Shown here in pieces: positions 5,460 through 5,513 of a DNA stretch of 5,513 nucleotides; positions within the stretch are counted from its first letter, which is position 1; every line of letters starts with the position of its first letter. The DNA is from SFTH01 sp963643985. GTDB lineage: Bacteria; Bacillota; Clostridia; Christensenellales; Aristaeellaceae. Below the pieces are notes generated by a model that had not been told where the DNA came from, ran no database searches, and worked only from the letters and a program-made list of their open reading frames with translations. The translations under genes and the position numbers were made by a program. Location of the stretch: assembly GCA_963643985.1 (NCBI GenBank), contig CAVINP010000123.1, positions 1-5,513 on the forward strand. The letters are read 5' to 3'.

Positions 5460-5513
5460 CTAGAGTGTGTTTCTAAAATGAGACATGTGCAGTTTCGAGT
5501 GGATTTGCTTGCA
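5460..5513 (-). CDS. Possible 3' end of a minus-strand reading frame, cut by the right edge
   Basis: The last 17 codons of an open frame enter from the right edge and stop at TAG (5462-5460), reading CKQIHSKLHMSHFRNTL. The stretch is much more AT-rich than the neighbouring genes. A basic, His-rich short tail of this kind is compatible with a transposase C-terminus, but 17 residues cannot identify a family. The other two minus frames also stop nearby, so chance openness is possible. The terminator at 5324-5356 supports some minus-strand transcript arriving from this side. Confidence 0.3.
   Translation of the reverse strand, partial: CKQIHSKLHMSHFRNTL

Noticed and set aside
5451..5466. GGGGATCCTAGAG resembles a cloning-vector polylinker
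   Set aside because: It resembles the BamHI-XbaI part of a pUC linker but lacks the CT of TCTAGA, and the following bases do not continue into the linker. It is probably chance, although contamination at the contig end cannot be fully excluded.
5478..5513. Plus-strand ATG beginning an open frame to the right edge
   Set aside because: Only 12 codons are visible, there is no ribosome binding site or promoter, and it conflicts with the minus-strand frame.

Overview
This window holds three co-directional plus-strand genes facing one long minus-strand gene. The coding DNA is GC-rich, with strong GC bias at third codon positions. Shine-Dalgarno sites are canonical (GGAG or GGAGG) and the promoters match the housekeeping sigma consensus. 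Together with a secreted L,D-transpeptidase carrying peptidoglycan-binding repeats and a Pro-Thr linker, this suggests a GC-rich member of the Bacillota (Clostridia), possibly an uncultured gut-type lineage. The taxonomic assignment is inference, since no rRNA or other phylogenetic marker is present.

Positions 1-207 form a divergent intergenic region. A minus-strand promoter (109-137) and a plus-strand promoter (153-181) sit back to back. The minus-strand transcript would have a leader of about 100 nt containing a perfect 10-bp inverted repeat (35-44 / 73-82). It ends in a strong Shine-Dalgarno site followed by an ATG at 4-2, so a divergent gene probably starts at the left edge.

Positions 208-3208 look like one operon: an RluA-family RNA pseudouridine synthase (208-1086), a 123-residue PD-(D/E)XK nuclease-like protein (1083-1454) and a SNF2-family ATPase (1451-3208). 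Both junctions are 4-base stop/start overlaps (ATGA, GTGA), so the nuclease and the helicase-like motor are probably made together. This pairing is the most interesting system in the window. Small PD-(D/E)XK or VRR-NUC nucleases next to SNF2 helicases are familiar from phage replication modules, but here the pair is fused to a housekeeping operon.

Positions 3268-5253 on the minus strand encode a 661-residue exported L,D-transpeptidase. It has a signal peptide, an unassigned N-terminal domain, four peptidoglycan-binding units in an A-B-A-B order with a Pro/Thr linker inserted in the first, and a C-terminal YkuD catalytic domain. It converges on the SNF2 gene, and its likely terminator lies over the SNF2 stop codon.

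Positions 5254-5513 are mostly non-coding and more AT-rich. They hold a textbook minus-strand terminator (5324-5356) for something transcribed from beyond the right edge, and possibly the last 17 codons of a minus-strand reading frame, conceivably the end of a transposase. No RNA genes, CRISPR arrays or complete mobile elements were seen.
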